Source: Streptomyces sp. CBMA123 (GTDB lineage Bacteria; Actinomycetota; Actinomycetes; Streptomycetales; Streptomycetaceae). Taken from it: DNA of 64,000 nt. Below, piece after piece: positions 26,881-36,528 of the stretch; position 1 is the first letter of the stretch; each line of letters opens with the position of its first letter. The stretch lies in contig NZ_MECK01000632.1 of assembly GCF_014596465.1 (NCBI RefSeq), forward strand, positions 1 through 64,000, given 5' to 3'. Position numbers and translations under genes: made by a program. The notes under the pieces are model-generated. The model did not search any database and had not been told where the DNA came from. It saw only the letters and a program-made list of their open reading frames with translations.

Positions 26881-27786
26881 ATGACCGACACCGAGATCGA
26901 GATCACCGCAGACCTGGTCCGCGACCTGCTGCGGGAGCAACATCCAGACCTTGCAAGGCTGGCCATCCGCGAGGTGGCGGGCGGCTGGGGCAACCAAATG
27001 TGGCGCCTCGGGGACGAGTTGGCCGTGCGCATGCAGCGCATGGCCCCCACCCCGGAGCTCCAGCTCAAGGAGCGCCGATGGCTGCCTGTCTTGGCCCCGC
27101 GTCTGCCGCTCCCGGTGCCGACCCCGGTGCGGTCCGGTGAACCGTCTGCGCGCTTCCCCAAGCACTGGACCGTGATGACGTGGGTTCCCGGCGAGCCGCT
27201 GGACTGCACCTCGATCAGCCGCAGTGACCACGCGGCCGACACTCTGGCGGGTTTCCTCAGGGCGCTCCATGTGGAGGCGCCCGCCGAGGCGCCCACCATG
27301 TCGGACCGCGGCGCTCACCCTAAGGAGTGCACGGCCGACTTCGAGGAGTTCTTGCAGGGCATTGCCCCCGGCGGCATTGCCGCCGACGTTCGGGCTGTCC
27401 GGGACGTCTGGGACGATGCCGTTGCGGCCCCCGAGTGGGCGGGCCCGCCGGTATGGCTGCACGGTGACCTCCATCCCGCGAATGTCGTCGTCTCGGACGG
27501 GACGCTCTCGGGCGTGATCGATTTCGATGCCCTGTTCGCCGGGGATCCGGCGTGGGACCTCGCGGCCGCATGGGTGCTCCTTCCCTCGGGCGCCGCCTCT
27601 CGGTTCTTCGACGTGTACGCGCATGCGGACGAGGCGACGATCCGGCGTGCCCGCGGGCTGGCCGCCATGAAGAGCCTCTTCCTCATCCTTATGGGCCAGG
27701 CCGGAGATCGGAGCCTTCCGGGCGGCAAGCCGACGTGGGGGCCCGCTGGCCGGGCAGCGCTCGATCGTGTTCTGAAGGGCGTTTGA
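26881..27786 (+). CDS. Aminoglycoside phosphotransferase (APH) family kinase
   Basis: A 301-residue protein of the APH/choline-kinase fold. The glycine loop region is EVAGGWGNQMWRLGDELAVRM. The catalytic loop is WLHGDLHPANVVVSDG (about residues 198-213), and the Mg-binding motif is GVIDFDALFAGDPAWDLA. Length and order match the family. It probably phosphorylates a small molecule. Actual aminoglycoside resistance cannot be concluded, because many actinobacterial paralogues act on other substrates. It stands alone with no visible operon partner. Confidence 0.9.
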   Translation: MTDTEIEITADLVRDLLREQHPDLARLAIREVAGGWGNQMWRLGDELAVRMQRMAPTPELQLKERRWLPVLAPRLPLPVPTPVRSGEPSARFPKHWTVMTWVPGEPLDCTSISRSDHAADTLAGFLRALHVEAPAEAPTMSDRGAHPKECTADFEEFLQGIAPGGIAADVRAVRDVWDDAVAAPEWAGPPVWLHGDLHPANVVVSDGTLSGVIDFDALFAGDPAWDLAAAWVLLPSGAASRFFDVYAHADEATIRRARGLAAMKSLFLILMGQAGDRSLPGGKPTWGPAGRAALDRVLKGV

Positions 27787-28220
27787 TGCACGCTTCTTTG
27801 AATCGGTTCTCGATCTTGGTTGAGGACCATGCGGCAGTCCACCCTCGTGGATTCATCGATCACCACGCATGGTGGGGATGCCAAGGTCCACGGCCGTATG
27901 CTGCCCGTGACCCCGATCGAGCTGGCTGAGCTTCTCCTCGGCACCAGCCAGGCTGACCTGGAGACCCTGCTTGGCGAGGAAGGCAGCCTTCGCCTCCGGC
28001 GACATCCTGCGGTACTCCACGCCGACCTCCAGTGAGCATGGCATGACGATGCGTCACCACGATCGCAGCTGGCACCGACAGCGCGGCCAGTGCGCCGGCC
28101 AACCGCAGGGACGCCCGGTGTGCCGCTGCGCTCCGCATCGGATGGCTGACCACCTGGCCCGGTGGGTAGGGCTGGGGACTGGCCCGGATCGGCCGGGCAT
28201 CACCAGGAGGGGAGCACTTC
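27787..28220. other. Intergenic, no defensible gene
   Basis: Short open frames exist on both strands around 27820-28044, but neither shows a ribosome binding site or a recognisable family, and they overlap antiparallel. Nothing else is seen. Confidence 0.4.
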
Positions 28221-28925
28221 GTGAACTTCGGTCGCAACACCGCCGCGCAGCCTGAGCCGGATGGAGAGCCGCAGGGCTTGCTCACCACCGCCCCGCGTCC
28301 GGGTGCGGCCGCGGCCTTCCAGGGCGCCGAGCTGATCGGTCGCTTCGCCGTATTGTCCTGGGACACCGCGGTCGGCCGGGTCGCCATGGGCTACGCGCTC
28401 TCCCCGGCCTACTCCTCGCCCAGGGCGCTGCTCGCAGCCCGGTGGGAGAAGTACGGCCGAAAGGCTGCCGAGCACTACCAGGCGGTCGTCGTCAGCGACA
28501 GCGTGTGGGGATTGGACGCCCCGCACCTGGAAGCCTGCGACCTGCTGCCCGAGGACACCGGCAGGCCCTACAAGCCGTCCTGGGCGCAGCTGGCCAGGCT
28601 GTTCGGCACGGAGGTGCCGTACTGGCACGGCTCGCTGCGCGACGAGAAGGCGATCCTGGCCTGGAGGCCGGGCGCGGCGGCGGCGGTGGTTGCCGCGCAG
28701 TACCCGCAGACCCGGGCGGCGGAGGATGCGCTGCTGCGCCTGGCGGCGTACGAGCCGGACGGTTCCCCGGCCGGTCAGGTGTGCCTGTGGCTGGCCCGCG
28801 AGGTACACCGCCGCGACACCGCCGCGGCGTTGAGCATGCTGAAGTCCATCCACGAGGACAAGTCTCCGTTCGACGGGTGCAAGGGCCTGGTCGTGGCGGC
28901 CCGCCCGGCGCCGCTGGGGCGCTAG
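28221..28925 (+). CDS. Hypothetical protein, upstream part (ends at an in-frame TAG)
   Basis: A 234-residue soluble protein from GTG 28221 (AGGAGGGGAG just upstream). It has Trp/Ala-rich helical segments (AELIGRFAVLSWDTAVGRVA, ALLAARWEKYGRKAAEHYQA) and no catalytic motif that I recognise. It ends with a TAG at 28923-28925. The same reading frame stays open immediately afterwards and becomes the next entry, so the two may be one interrupted gene of about 458 residues. Confidence 0.75.
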   Translation: MNFGRNTAAQPEPDGEPQGLLTTAPRPGAAAAFQGAELIGRFAVLSWDTAVGRVAMGYALSPAYSSPRALLAARWEKYGRKAAEHYQAVVVSDSVWGLDAPHLEACDLLPEDTGRPYKPSWAQLARLFGTEVPYWHGSLRDEKAILAWRPGAAAAVVAAQYPQTRAAEDALLRLAAYEPDGSPAGQVCLWLAREVHRRDTAAALSMLKSIHEDKSPFDGCKGLVVAARPAPLGR

Positions 28926-29597
28926 CGCGAGCCGGAGCCGGCGGAGGTGATCCGGCGAGCCGGCTGGGCGCAGATCACCGAGCGGACCGACCAGCTGGCA
29001 TACCAGGCGGCGTTGTACGCCCAGCGGTGGGACGGCGGCGCCGACTGGCCCTCAGGAGAGATCTGCGAGCTGTACCCGCAGAGCAGTGCGCCGGCGGCCG
29101 AGTTCGCCAAGCGCCTGGAGCCGGCACCCGTCGATCGGCCGTTGACGGTGCTGCAACGCTGGGTACTCTCCGACCGGGACGAAGGTGAGCTGCTGCACGA
29201 CCCGGCGACCGGCTTGCCGGTCGTGCGGACCGAAAGTGCCCGCGGCCGGGTCACGCTCTTTGCGCCCGCCTCCCAGCGGCTGCCCACCACGTCGCGTCTC
29301 AGCGAGGTGATCTTCTCTTACGGCACAGTGTGGGTGCGCACCGACGACGGCGGCCTCTGGCTGGCGCCGCAGGTCCCCGGTGAGGGCCTGGGCTACAGCC
29401 AGGGCGGCGGCACCGGCGGTACGTCGGCCCTGGCCCAGCTGCTCAACCGTCTCCTGGACGACATCACCGCCCCTGCCGTCCGGTACGACCAGGACACTCC
29501 GCCCAAAGGGCTGGTCAAGCTCGTCCGCAACGCGCCGGAGAACACGATGAGCGCCTTCTCTCGGGCCGACCTCGAGATGGCCCGCGCCGCAGGCTGA
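28926..29597 (+). CDS. Hypothetical protein, downstream part in the same frame
   Basis: The frame continues directly after the TAG at 28923-28925 (REPEPAEVIRRAGWAQITER...) and runs for 223 codons to 29597. The first start available is GTG 28947, which lacks a well-spaced ribosome binding site. It contains AYQAALYAQRWDGGADWPSG and a Gly-rich LGYSQGGGTGGTSAL segment. No family is recognised. Lack of a good start favours a nonsense mutation or readthrough over two separate genes. Confidence 0.65.
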   Translation, partial: REPEPAEVIRRAGWAQITERTDQLAYQAALYAQRWDGGADWPSGEICELYPQSSAPAAEFAKRLEPAPVDRPLTVLQRWVLSDRDEGELLHDPATGLPVVRTESARGRVTLFAPASQRLPTTSRLSEVIFSYGTVWVRTDDGGLWLAPQVPGEGLGYSQGGGTGGTSALAQLLNRLLDDITAPAVRYDQDTPPKGLVKLVRNAPENTMSAFSRADLEMARAAG

Positions 29598-29803
29598 CCT
29601 CTCCCGGCCGCCACGATCGAGGCCGTGCAACCGGTCGGCGCCGGTCGCGGCCCGATGTCCGACCTGTCCGGCGTCGGGCCGCGACTACGAGCGGCCTGGA
29701 CCGCTTCCTGCTGCGCGGCGACGGGACGTCATCCCGGCGCAGCGCAGCAGGCGGTTATGGCTGACGCAGCCGGTCAGACGCCGCGATCCAGGCCAGGAGC
29801 CTT

Positions 29804-30802
29804 TCAGTCGTGGTACCGCTGGGCTTGTTCCGCCTCACGCTCAAAAATGACGAAGGCGCCGGTGAGGATCGCACGATCCTGCGCGTCGAACCGCTGATCA
29901 GCCCTGGCGAGGTCGTAGATCCGCTCGGCGGTCAGGTACACGACGTGCACAGTCCCGCGTGTCCAGTGGACGCCATCGGCCTGCCATGCCCGCTCGGTCA
30001 ACTCCCGCAGTGCCTCGCTCACACCGGCCGGCGTGGCCAGGTCGAACCGCTTTCGCAGGCTCAGCACCAGTTCCTCATCGACGTCGCAGCACGCGATGTC
30101 TTCTTCCGGCTCGATGGCCAGGGTGCGGGCCAGCGTCCTCACCAGGCTGAAGGCCTCCTCCATAAGGGTGGCGCAGGCCAGCCAGTGTTCATCTGCGCCG
30201 GATGGCATCCGGGCGGCCTGGGCGAGCAAGGAGGCGGCGGCCCGGGCGGTGTTCGCGGCCGGGGTGTCGGGGCCTTCGGCGGCCGGTTCCGCCAGCGAAC
30301 CTTTCAGATCGCGGATGGCGTCGGCGGCCATCTTCGGCTCGAAGCCGTTGAGAGCGCCGCTGATCGCGTCTGCGAAGTCGCTGCGCTCCGCCCCTTCGGC
30401 GATGACCGCCAGGAGCAGGGCCGCGGCCCGCAGAACCTCGCGGTCGTCGCGGAGATAGTCACCATCGATGTGCGCGTCGAGGGCGGCGCTGGTCTGATCC
30501 TCGATGCGCTGCAGCTGCCGCATCACGGCCGCCGGGATCCTCCGCCCGCAGTGGGATGCCTCGTTGGCGACGTTGGAGAAGCCGAGCAGGCGGGTGCGCT
30601 CTTCCGCCCATTCGGCGATGCCGATCAGCCGCCGGGCGTCGGCGGTGAGTCCGGCCGACCGCAGCGCGGCGGCGAGGGTCCGGATCTGCAGGTTCTGCTC
30701 GCCGGCCTGGGTCTGAGCGCGCAGGGCGGTGGTGTACTTCCCGCCGGTCGACGCCTGCAGGGCGCGGGCCTTCTTACCGGTGGTGGGCTGCTTCTTGGGC
30801 AT
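29804..30802 (-). CDS. Hypothetical mostly helical protein
   Basis: A 332-residue protein starting at ATG 30802. The basic N-terminus (MPKKQPTTGKKARAL) could bind nucleic acid. The rest is almost entirely alpha-helical with Ala/Leu/Glu-rich repeats (LAAALRSAGLTADARRLIGI, LRAAALLLAVIAEGAE), without membrane segments. I do not recognise a family. It is transcribed away from the LAL regulator gene. Confidence 0.8.
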   Translation of the reverse strand: MPKKQPTTGKKARALQASTGGKYTTALRAQTQAGEQNLQIRTLAAALRSAGLTADARRLIGIAEWAEERTRLLGFSNVANEASHCGRRIPAAVMRQLQRIEDQTSAALDAHIDGDYLRDDREVLRAAALLLAVIAEGAERSDFADAISGALNGFEPKMAADAIRDLKGSLAEPAAEGPDTPAANTARAAASLLAQAARMPSGADEHWLACATLMEEAFSLVRTLARTLAIEPEEDIACCDVDEELVLSLRKRFDLATPAGVSEALRELTERAWQADGVHWTRGTVHVVYLTAERIYDLARADQRFDAQDRAILTGAFVIFEREAEQAQRYHD

Positions 30803-30985
30803 CGCTCGTCTCTCTCCGGACAGCCCGCGCCTGTCCGCAGAGGATGCGTGCGGAAGGTGAGCGGGCCCCCGGAGACCTTGGCCGACGCAGCCGTCCCAGC
30901 GCGGGCAGGACGGCAACGGCGAACGGCGTGCGCTTCGTGCCGCTGACACCGTATCGGATCCTGCGGCGCGGCGGGTCAGCAGGCG

Positions 30986-31111
30986 TCATGATGCTCGGCC
31001 TCGGTGGCCCGGGGCGCGGTACTCGTGGCCGGGCTGCGGGCTGCGGGCCGGGGTCGGGATGTCGTGGTCGGCTCCGTAGACCCGGCCTCGCATCAGCGCC
31101 TCGTCGTCCAT
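30986..31111 (-). CDS. Possible 41-residue protein
   Basis: ATG 31111 is preceded by GGGAAG at 8 nt, and the codons have strong third-position GC (MDDEALMRGRVYGADHDIPT...). The open frame extends upstream without a better start. It is small and unsupported by homology that I can recall, so it is listed with low confidence. Confidence 0.35.
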   Translation of the reverse strand: MDDEALMRGRVYGADHDIPTPARSPQPGHEYRAPGHRGRAS

Positions 31112-31548
31112 GACGCCAGCTTCCCAGTCGGCGCCGACAGTGAAGCGACATCCCGAGGCCTGGTAGCGCCGGTCGGCAACGGGCACGGCCAGCGGATCGA
31201 TATGACGGTGGAGGAGCCGGACCGGGTCGTGGGCGTCACCGGCTCCGGCCGGGGGCCCGTTCTCTCGCAACAGGGAGCCTGCGGCTTGCAGACGGTGACG
31301 GCGGCCACCGTTCCACAGGCCTTGACCGTGACGCGTTTGGGCTGCCGCCGAGCGGACGGATGCGAGATCCGCGCAATTCCGGCCCAAGGTGCAGGAACAG
31401 TGACGAAACGTGGATCCAGAGCCTCGGGCCACGCCCCTGCCGTAGGTTCGTGATTCGCCTCGCGGCGGGCTGCGGCCCGGCCTGCGCGGACCTGTGCCAC
31501 AACGTTCGCGGACCGTCTTCGGGCTCTGCACGGCGAAGGGAAGTCCAT

Positions 31549-34245
31549 GTGCGCGAGGGTGTGAACGAGCGGCGGCTGCGGGAGCTGATGGCATCCGCCG
31601 CCGCGGGCCGCCGCGGGCTCGTGCTGGTCGAGGGGGAGGCCGGCATGGGCAGGACCACGTTCGTCCGCCGCCTGCTGAGCCTGCCGGAGGCCGCACGTAC
31701 CGCTGCCGTGGTGCTACGGGTCTCCGCCGGCGGCGCCGCGGTCGCATGGGAGCCGGGCACGGCCACGCCGGCACCCGATCCCGGCCGATCGGCGCCGGCC
31801 GCGGTCGAGGAGTGGGGCGGGTTCCTCGCTGCCCGGCCCAGCGGACTGCTGGTCGTCGAGGACGTCCACCACGCGGATCCGTCCCAGCGCCGGGCACTGC
31901 GCCGGCTGCTGGAGCACCCGCCGGCGGACCTGTGCACCGTGCTGACCTACCGGCCGGAGGAACTCCCCGAACCCGGGCTGGCGTTGGGCGCCACGGTGGA
32001 CTACCCGCCCGACCTGACCGTGGTCCGGGTCCGGCTCGAACCCTTGGACGTAAGCGAGATACGCCGCCTGGCCGAACAGGCCCTCGGTGGCCCCTGCCCG
32101 CCGCACCTCGCCGCCCGACTCCATCACTGCTCCGGCGGAACTCCCCAGGTCGTGGCCGACGTGCTGGCAGACCTCGCGCAGACGCCGGACCGTACCGCCG
32201 CCCCGGCACCCCCAGTTCGGTTAGCCGAGCTGGCCTTGGGCCGCACCGCGGCCCTGCCCCCCGCCCAGCGCCGCATCGTGTGGGCCGCGGCGGTCCTCGA
32301 AGACCCTGCCTGCGCCGCAGAGTTGTCCCAGATCGCCGGACTGCCTGGCGCCCGCGGACGGACTGCGCTGCTGGCCGCGGTGCGCACTGCCGCCCTGCAC
32401 CAACTCGGCCCCGACCGCTACGGGTTCCGCGTCCCGCTGGCCGCGACAGCCGTCCGCTGCGCCATCCCCGGGCCGACACGGGAGGAGCTGCACTGCCGCG
32501 CCGCTGAGCTCCTGGCCCGTCGGCAGCCGGTTCCGTGGGCCCGGATGGCCGGCCACCACCACGCCGCCGGCCAGGCGGCCGACTGGCTGGACAGCCTGGC
32601 CAAGGCTGCGGAGGAGGCGGCCGGGACCGGCGCCCACCAGATTGCCATCGCCCTCGTCGAGGAGGCCCTCGCCGAGCCGAGCGCGCCCGGAGCGGTCCGG
32701 GCCCGACTCGGCGCGATCCTGGCCCGCAGCGCGGTGGCCGGACTCAGCTCGGAGCAGACAGCCGCGATGCTGCGCCAGGTGGTCGCCGACTGCGCGTTGC
32801 CCCGGATGATCCGCGGGGAGATCCGGCTCAGCCTCGGGCTGCTGCTGCTCAACCACCTCGACCGCAGCGCCGAAGCCCGCGGTGAACTCGTCCTGGCTAG
32901 CGACGAGTTGTCCGACCGTCCCGAGCAGGCGGCGCGCGCCCTCGCCGCCCTCGCCTCGCCCCACCTGCCGGGTAGTTCGGCCGAGGAGAACCGTGCCTGG
33001 CTGGACCAGGCCGAAGCCGCCGTCGTCCGGACCGGCGACCCGGCCGCCCGAACAGCCATCCTGGCCAGCCGGATCCCGCTCCTGATGTCCATGGGCGACC
33101 CGGACGTCTGGCGGCTCCTGGCGGACCTGCCACGGACCAGCGACGACCCACGGCACCTCTACCAGTGCGCCCGCGCCCTGTGCAACGCGGCCGACGGCGC
33201 GTTCTGGCAGGGCCGCTACGACCGGTCGGCCGACCTGCTAGGCGAGGCCCTGGATCTGGCGGCACAGAGCGGCGCACCGCACGTCGACAAGGTCGTACGG
33301 TTGGGCTCGGCGGTGCTGGACTGGGCCACCGGCCGCTGGTCCGGCCTGCCCGACCGGGTCCGGGCGCTGATGGCGGACGCCGACCGGATGCCGTGCATCG
33401 TCAACGAGGCCCAGCTGGTCCTGGGCGTCATCGCGCTCGCCAAGGGCGACTGGAAACAGTTCGGTGTCTCCTTCACCGGGCCGGAGCCGCCGGATCGCGA
33501 GATCCCGCATCGCGCGGTGTCCGCCGGGGCCCGGATCCGGCTCGCGCTGGCCCGCGACGAGACCGCCGAGGCCGCCGAACAGGCGGCCGCGATCTGGGCC
33601 ACGCTGCGCACCAAAGGCGTGTGGGCGTGGGCGGCCCACGCGGCGCCGTGGGCGGTGGAGGCCACGATCCGCGCCGACCGGCCGCACCTGGCCCGCGCCA
33701 TGGTGGCCGAACTGGCGGCCGGACTCGAGGGCCGCGACATCCCGTTCGCGCACGCGGCCCTCGAATGGTGCCAGGGCCTGCTCGCCGAATCGGACGGCGA
33801 CCCGAGTACCACCGTGACCCACTACCGTCAGGCCAGAGCCGCCTATCGCGCCCTGCCCCGCCCACACGAGGCCGCACTGCTCGCCGAGTACGCCGGCCGC
33901 GCCGCCCTCGCAGCCGATCCCCTCTGCCCCGCCGGGGCCGACGAACTTCTCTCGGCGGCAGCGGAGTTGGACGAACTCGGCGCATCCTGGGACGCCGCCC
34001 GGGTGCGCGCGCTGCTGCGCCGCACGACGGCCGAGCGCCGCCCGCCGGGCCGCCCGTCCTACGGCGAGCAGCTCTCGCCCCGGGAGAAGGAGGTCGCGGC
34101 ACTGGCCGCGACCGGCATGACGAACCGCGAGATCGCCACGCAGCTGCACCTGTCCCCGCGAACCGTCGAACACCACGTCGCCCGGGCCATGCGCAAACTG
34201 CGGATCGTCTCCCGGCTGGACCTCGCCGGCACCGGGCAGGACTGA
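31549..34245 (+). CDS. LuxR/LAL-type transcriptional regulator with AAA-like domain
   Basis: An 898-residue regulator. GTG 31549 is chosen because GAAGGGAAG lies just upstream; the longer open frame has no such site. The N-terminal ATPase region has a Walker A-like GEAGMGRTT (residues 29-37) where the expected Lys is Arg35, and a Walker B-like LLVVEDVHHADPS. A long TPR-like helical middle follows. The C-terminal LuxR helix-turn-helix is LSPREKEVAALAATGMTNRE, then QLHLSPRTVEHHVARAMRKL. Such regulators often control secondary metabolism or sugar use. The Lys-to-Arg change may weaken ATP binding. The gene converges on the secreted protease gene. Confidence 0.92.
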   Translation: MREGVNERRLRELMASAAAGRRGLVLVEGEAGMGRTTFVRRLLSLPEAARTAAVVLRVSAGGAAVAWEPGTATPAPDPGRSAPAAVEEWGGFLAARPSGLLVVEDVHHADPSQRRALRRLLEHPPADLCTVLTYRPEELPEPGLALGATVDYPPDLTVVRVRLEPLDVSEIRRLAEQALGGPCPPHLAARLHHCSGGTPQVVADVLADLAQTPDRTAAPAPPVRLAELALGRTAALPPAQRRIVWAAAVLEDPACAAELSQIAGLPGARGRTALLAAVRTAALHQLGPDRYGFRVPLAATAVRCAIPGPTREELHCRAAELLARRQPVPWARMAGHHHAAGQAADWLDSLAKAAEEAAGTGAHQIAIALVEEALAEPSAPGAVRARLGAILARSAVAGLSSEQTAAMLRQVVADCALPRMIRGEIRLSLGLLLLNHLDRSAEARGELVLASDELSDRPEQAARALAALASPHLPGSSAEENRAWLDQAEAAVVRTGDPAARTAILASRIPLLMSMGDPDVWRLLADLPRTSDDPRHLYQCARALCNAADGAFWQGRYDRSADLLGEALDLAAQSGAPHVDKVVRLGSAVLDWATGRWSGLPDRVRALMADADRMPCIVNEAQLVLGVIALAKGDWKQFGVSFTGPEPPDREIPHRAVSAGARIRLALARDETAEAAEQAAAIWATLRTKGVWAWAAHAAPWAVEATIRADRPHLARAMVAELAAGLEGRDIPFAHAALEWCQGLLAESDGDPSTTVTHYRQARAAYRALPRPHEAALLAEYAGRAALAADPLCPAGADELLSAAAELDELGASWDAARVRALLRRTTAERRPPGRPSYGEQLSPREKEVAALAATGMTNREIATQLHLSPRTVEHHVARAMRKLRIVSRLDLAGTGQD

Positions 34246-34303
34246 CACGTCGCCCCCGATCGGCGGCCCCAGGGCCGCTCGGGCCGTCGCCCCGACGCAC
34301 GGA

Positions 34304-34345
34304 CGCGGCCCCTTCCCGGTCGGTGAACGCCGGGAAGGGGCCGCG
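34304..34345. terminator. Bidirectional hairpin between convergent genes
   Basis: A perfect 16-bp stem (34304-34319 with 34330-34345) with a 10-nt loop lies between the stop of the LAL gene at 34245 and the stop of the protease gene at 34353, serving both directions. Confidence 0.85.
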
Positions 34346-34352
34346 GTGTCGG

Positions 34353-35246
34353 TCAGCCCTGGACGAGCTTGCCCATGGCGTGGACCTCGTCGACGTCGCC
34401 GGTATCGAAGAAGCTCCACGGCACGGTGACAAAGCCGCCGGCGCCCCAGCCGGTGCCCCAGCTGTTCTCGATCTTCACGCCCTTGGCGTTGTAGCCGACG
34501 ACGGTGACCTCGTGGCCGCCGACCACCGGATCACTGGCGGAATCGCCCGGAAGGTAGCTGTAGTTGGAGGCAGCTCGCGAGTTCAGGTCCATGAAACTCT
34601 GGCGCACGCTCATTCCGATCGGCACGGGCATGCCCTGGGATATCGCGCTCTCGATCGCGGCCTTGGCCGCGCTGCCCTGGGCGGGCAGCGACTTGTAGCC
34701 GGACAGCTTGAATTTCGCCGCGTTCGCGCGTTCCTTGGCGTCCGGCTGGGTGCGGTAGTCGAAATCGCCCTGCCAGTAGTCGCGCCTGGTGTCGATGCCC
34801 TGCTTCTTCTCCATCGACAGGACGTCGTCCGTGCCGGTGCCCTCGTCATGGCCCCCGGTGACCTGCGAGTAGATGTACATCGGTGCCATCGGTGCGCCGC
34901 CGATCCCCTGCTCGTGCATCAGGATGCCGTAACCGGTGTAGCCGGTGGCCCAGGTCACGCACGAGTTGACCTCGCCCTGGTCACCCGGCACCGGCGCGTA
35001 CCGGGTCAGATCCGCGCTGGCCGGTACCGCAGCCAGCTGCGCGAGCGGCGCCTGGGCGCTGCTTCCGGCCTCCTGGTCGACGGCCGCCGGGTGCATCGCG
35101 GACGCGGGGATGAAGCCCAGGCCGTGCCGCTGGTGGTGCTGAGGTGCCTGCCCGGGGGCGGCATCGGCGGCACTGGCCGTGACTGCGGGAATCAGGCAGG
35201 ACAATGCCAGTGCCGAGGCGATCCCGGCCGTCTTCTTGATGCGCAC
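34353..35246 (-). CDS. Secreted papain-like (C1 family) cysteine protease
   Basis: A 297-residue protein. GTG 35246 is preceded by GAGGAG. The signal peptide (IKKTAGIASALALSCLIP, cleavage near ASAADA) is followed by a short propeptide. The mature part shows the C1 order: VPGDQGEVNSCVTWATGYTG with the oxyanion Gln and catalytic Cys, GGHEVTVVGYN with the catalytic His, and KIENSWGTGWGAGGF with the Asn. This is a bacterial papain-type extracellular peptidase, probably acting on environmental protein. All three key residues are present. Confidence 0.92.
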   Translation of the reverse strand: MRIKKTAGIASALALSCLIPAVTASAADAAPGQAPQHHQRHGLGFIPASAMHPAAVDQEAGSSAQAPLAQLAAVPASADLTRYAPVPGDQGEVNSCVTWATGYTGYGILMHEQGIGGAPMAPMYIYSQVTGGHDEGTGTDDVLSMEKKQGIDTRRDYWQGDFDYRTQPDAKERANAAKFKLSGYKSLPAQGSAAKAAIESAISQGMPVPIGMSVRQSFMDLNSRAASNYSYLPGDSASDPVVGGHEVTVVGYNAKGVKIENSWGTGWGAGGFVTVPWSFFDTGDVDEVHAMGKLVQG

Positions 35247-35978
35247 TATTTCTGCTCCTCGATCTCTGGAAACCGTCAGGACGGCGAATTCTTCCGGCCG
35301 CACCCGGATATCCGTTGGCCCGCCATGGCATCGGCAGACAACGAAGACTGAGTGGGAATCACCCGGATTCCCGGCTCGTTGAACCGGGCTGTCCGTCCCG
35401 AGCAGAAGCAAAGCAAGTGCCCGGATTCCAGGTCAACGAGGGGACCTACCTATTAATCGGGCGAATTCACGTGCCGCCGGGCCGGAAACCTTTGCCGCGC
35501 CAACCGGCCCACGCCGTTCTGCCAGCGCCTTTCCCCGAGCCGGCTACGACCCGGACGGAGCCGCATAGCTTCGCCCACGCGTCCCGCCGCCCGGCATCCG
35601 CCGGATTCCTGGGTATGGGTAGCGAACCGGAAGGCTCTCGCGAACCACCTGGCGAGTCCTCAGCTCGCCGCCGTGGCCTCGGTGAGCGACCGGTCGAAGG
35701 GCGGCAAGGGGCCGGAGGCCTGGCGGTCCCCGCCGTGCTCGGCCATGACGGGATCCTCCACACGGTCCCCCGGCCCCTGTTGCCGCTGTCTCAGGCCCCG
35801 TTGACGGATCTGGCGGTGAGCGCAACGTGAGGTGAGACCGCCCCGCTCGTGTCCGGCTTCGTCAGAGCGACCTGCCCGCGTCAACCTCTCGGATCCGAGA
35901 GCGTTTAGGAAGGCCAGAGCCTCGGCGTCAGGGGATCCCGGCGGCGCGCTGTAGAGCACGAGGTACTGGTCGCGGTCC
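35247..35978. other. Intergenic, no gene seen
   Basis: The first 200 bp (35250-35460) are relatively AT-rich and should hold the promoter of the protease gene. Beyond that, frames on both strands look like noise. Confidence 0.4.
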
Positions 35979-36110
35979 GTGAGCGTGAGCGGGCAGCAGT
36001 CGAACTGCCAGGTGGGGGTGAGTCTGCATGCCGCCTCCGACACCGCGTCCGTGCCGGTCTCCTGGCGCCTGTTCGTTCCCGCCGAGTGGCAGAAGGCGAG
36101 CCATCTCCAG
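35979..36110 (+). pseudogene. IS701-type transposase remnant
   Basis: The plus strand reads VSVSGQQSNCQVGVSLHAAS, then SVPVSWRLFVPAEWQ. This corresponds to the NCQVxVSxHAxxDxASxPxxWRLFxPxxW block after the first catalytic Asp of IS701 family transposases. Only about 45 codons survive; both flanks are unrelated. A dead fragment. Confidence 0.7.
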
Positions 36111-36270
36111 GCCTTCAGGCTCGCGGTGGCGACCGGCCCGGTGGCGGCAGCGGCACGGGACGCCAGCCCGCCGGAGGCGGATACTGCGGGACGGAGGGCA
36201 GGGGTCCTGGTCATGCGGCACCGGTGAGGGGCATCGGCTGGCGGGTCGGGCCCAGCGGGACGGCGCGGAG

Positions 36271-36458
36271 CGCTTTGTCGTGGAGGGCACGGCGTCGTCA
36301 TCGTCGCGCGCCTGCGGCGCACCACCCACGCGCGCAGCCGCGTCGATGAGGCCTTCACGGTCTTCACCGCCGTCGTGTTCGGCGTCCTGATCGCCGCCAC
36401 CGCCTGGGGCCACGCCATCCTCCAGCTCGTCGGCATCGCCGTCGACGCCACACACTGA
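36271..36458 (+). pseudogene. Remnant of a small membrane protein
   Basis: The plus strand encodes HGVVIVARLRRTTHARSRVD, then EAFTVFTAVVFGVLIAATAW and HAILQLVGIAVDATH before a TGA at 36456-36458. This reads as a coding C-terminus with one or two hydrophobic segments. No start codon lies in frame at a sensible distance, so the 5' end is probably lost. The family is unknown. Confidence 0.4.
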
Positions 36459-36528
36459 CCCCGCCAGGCACTCTTCCGGGCAAGCCGTCCTCGAACAGCG
36501 CCCGCGGCTCCGTCCGGCTCTGGGGTGA

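Noticed and set aside
27820..28044. Small antiparallel frames between the APH gene and the 28221 gene
   Set aside because: Neither strand shows a ribosome binding site or a known family, and codon bias does not favour one strand.
31093..31548. Minus-strand frame upstream of the LAL gene
   Set aside because: No recognisable family and poor codon pattern outside the short piece reported at 30986-31111.
33165..35351. 728-codon plus-strand frame crossing the LAL gene end
   Set aside because: Out of frame with the LAL regulator and antisense to the protease gene; both of those have clear domain evidence.
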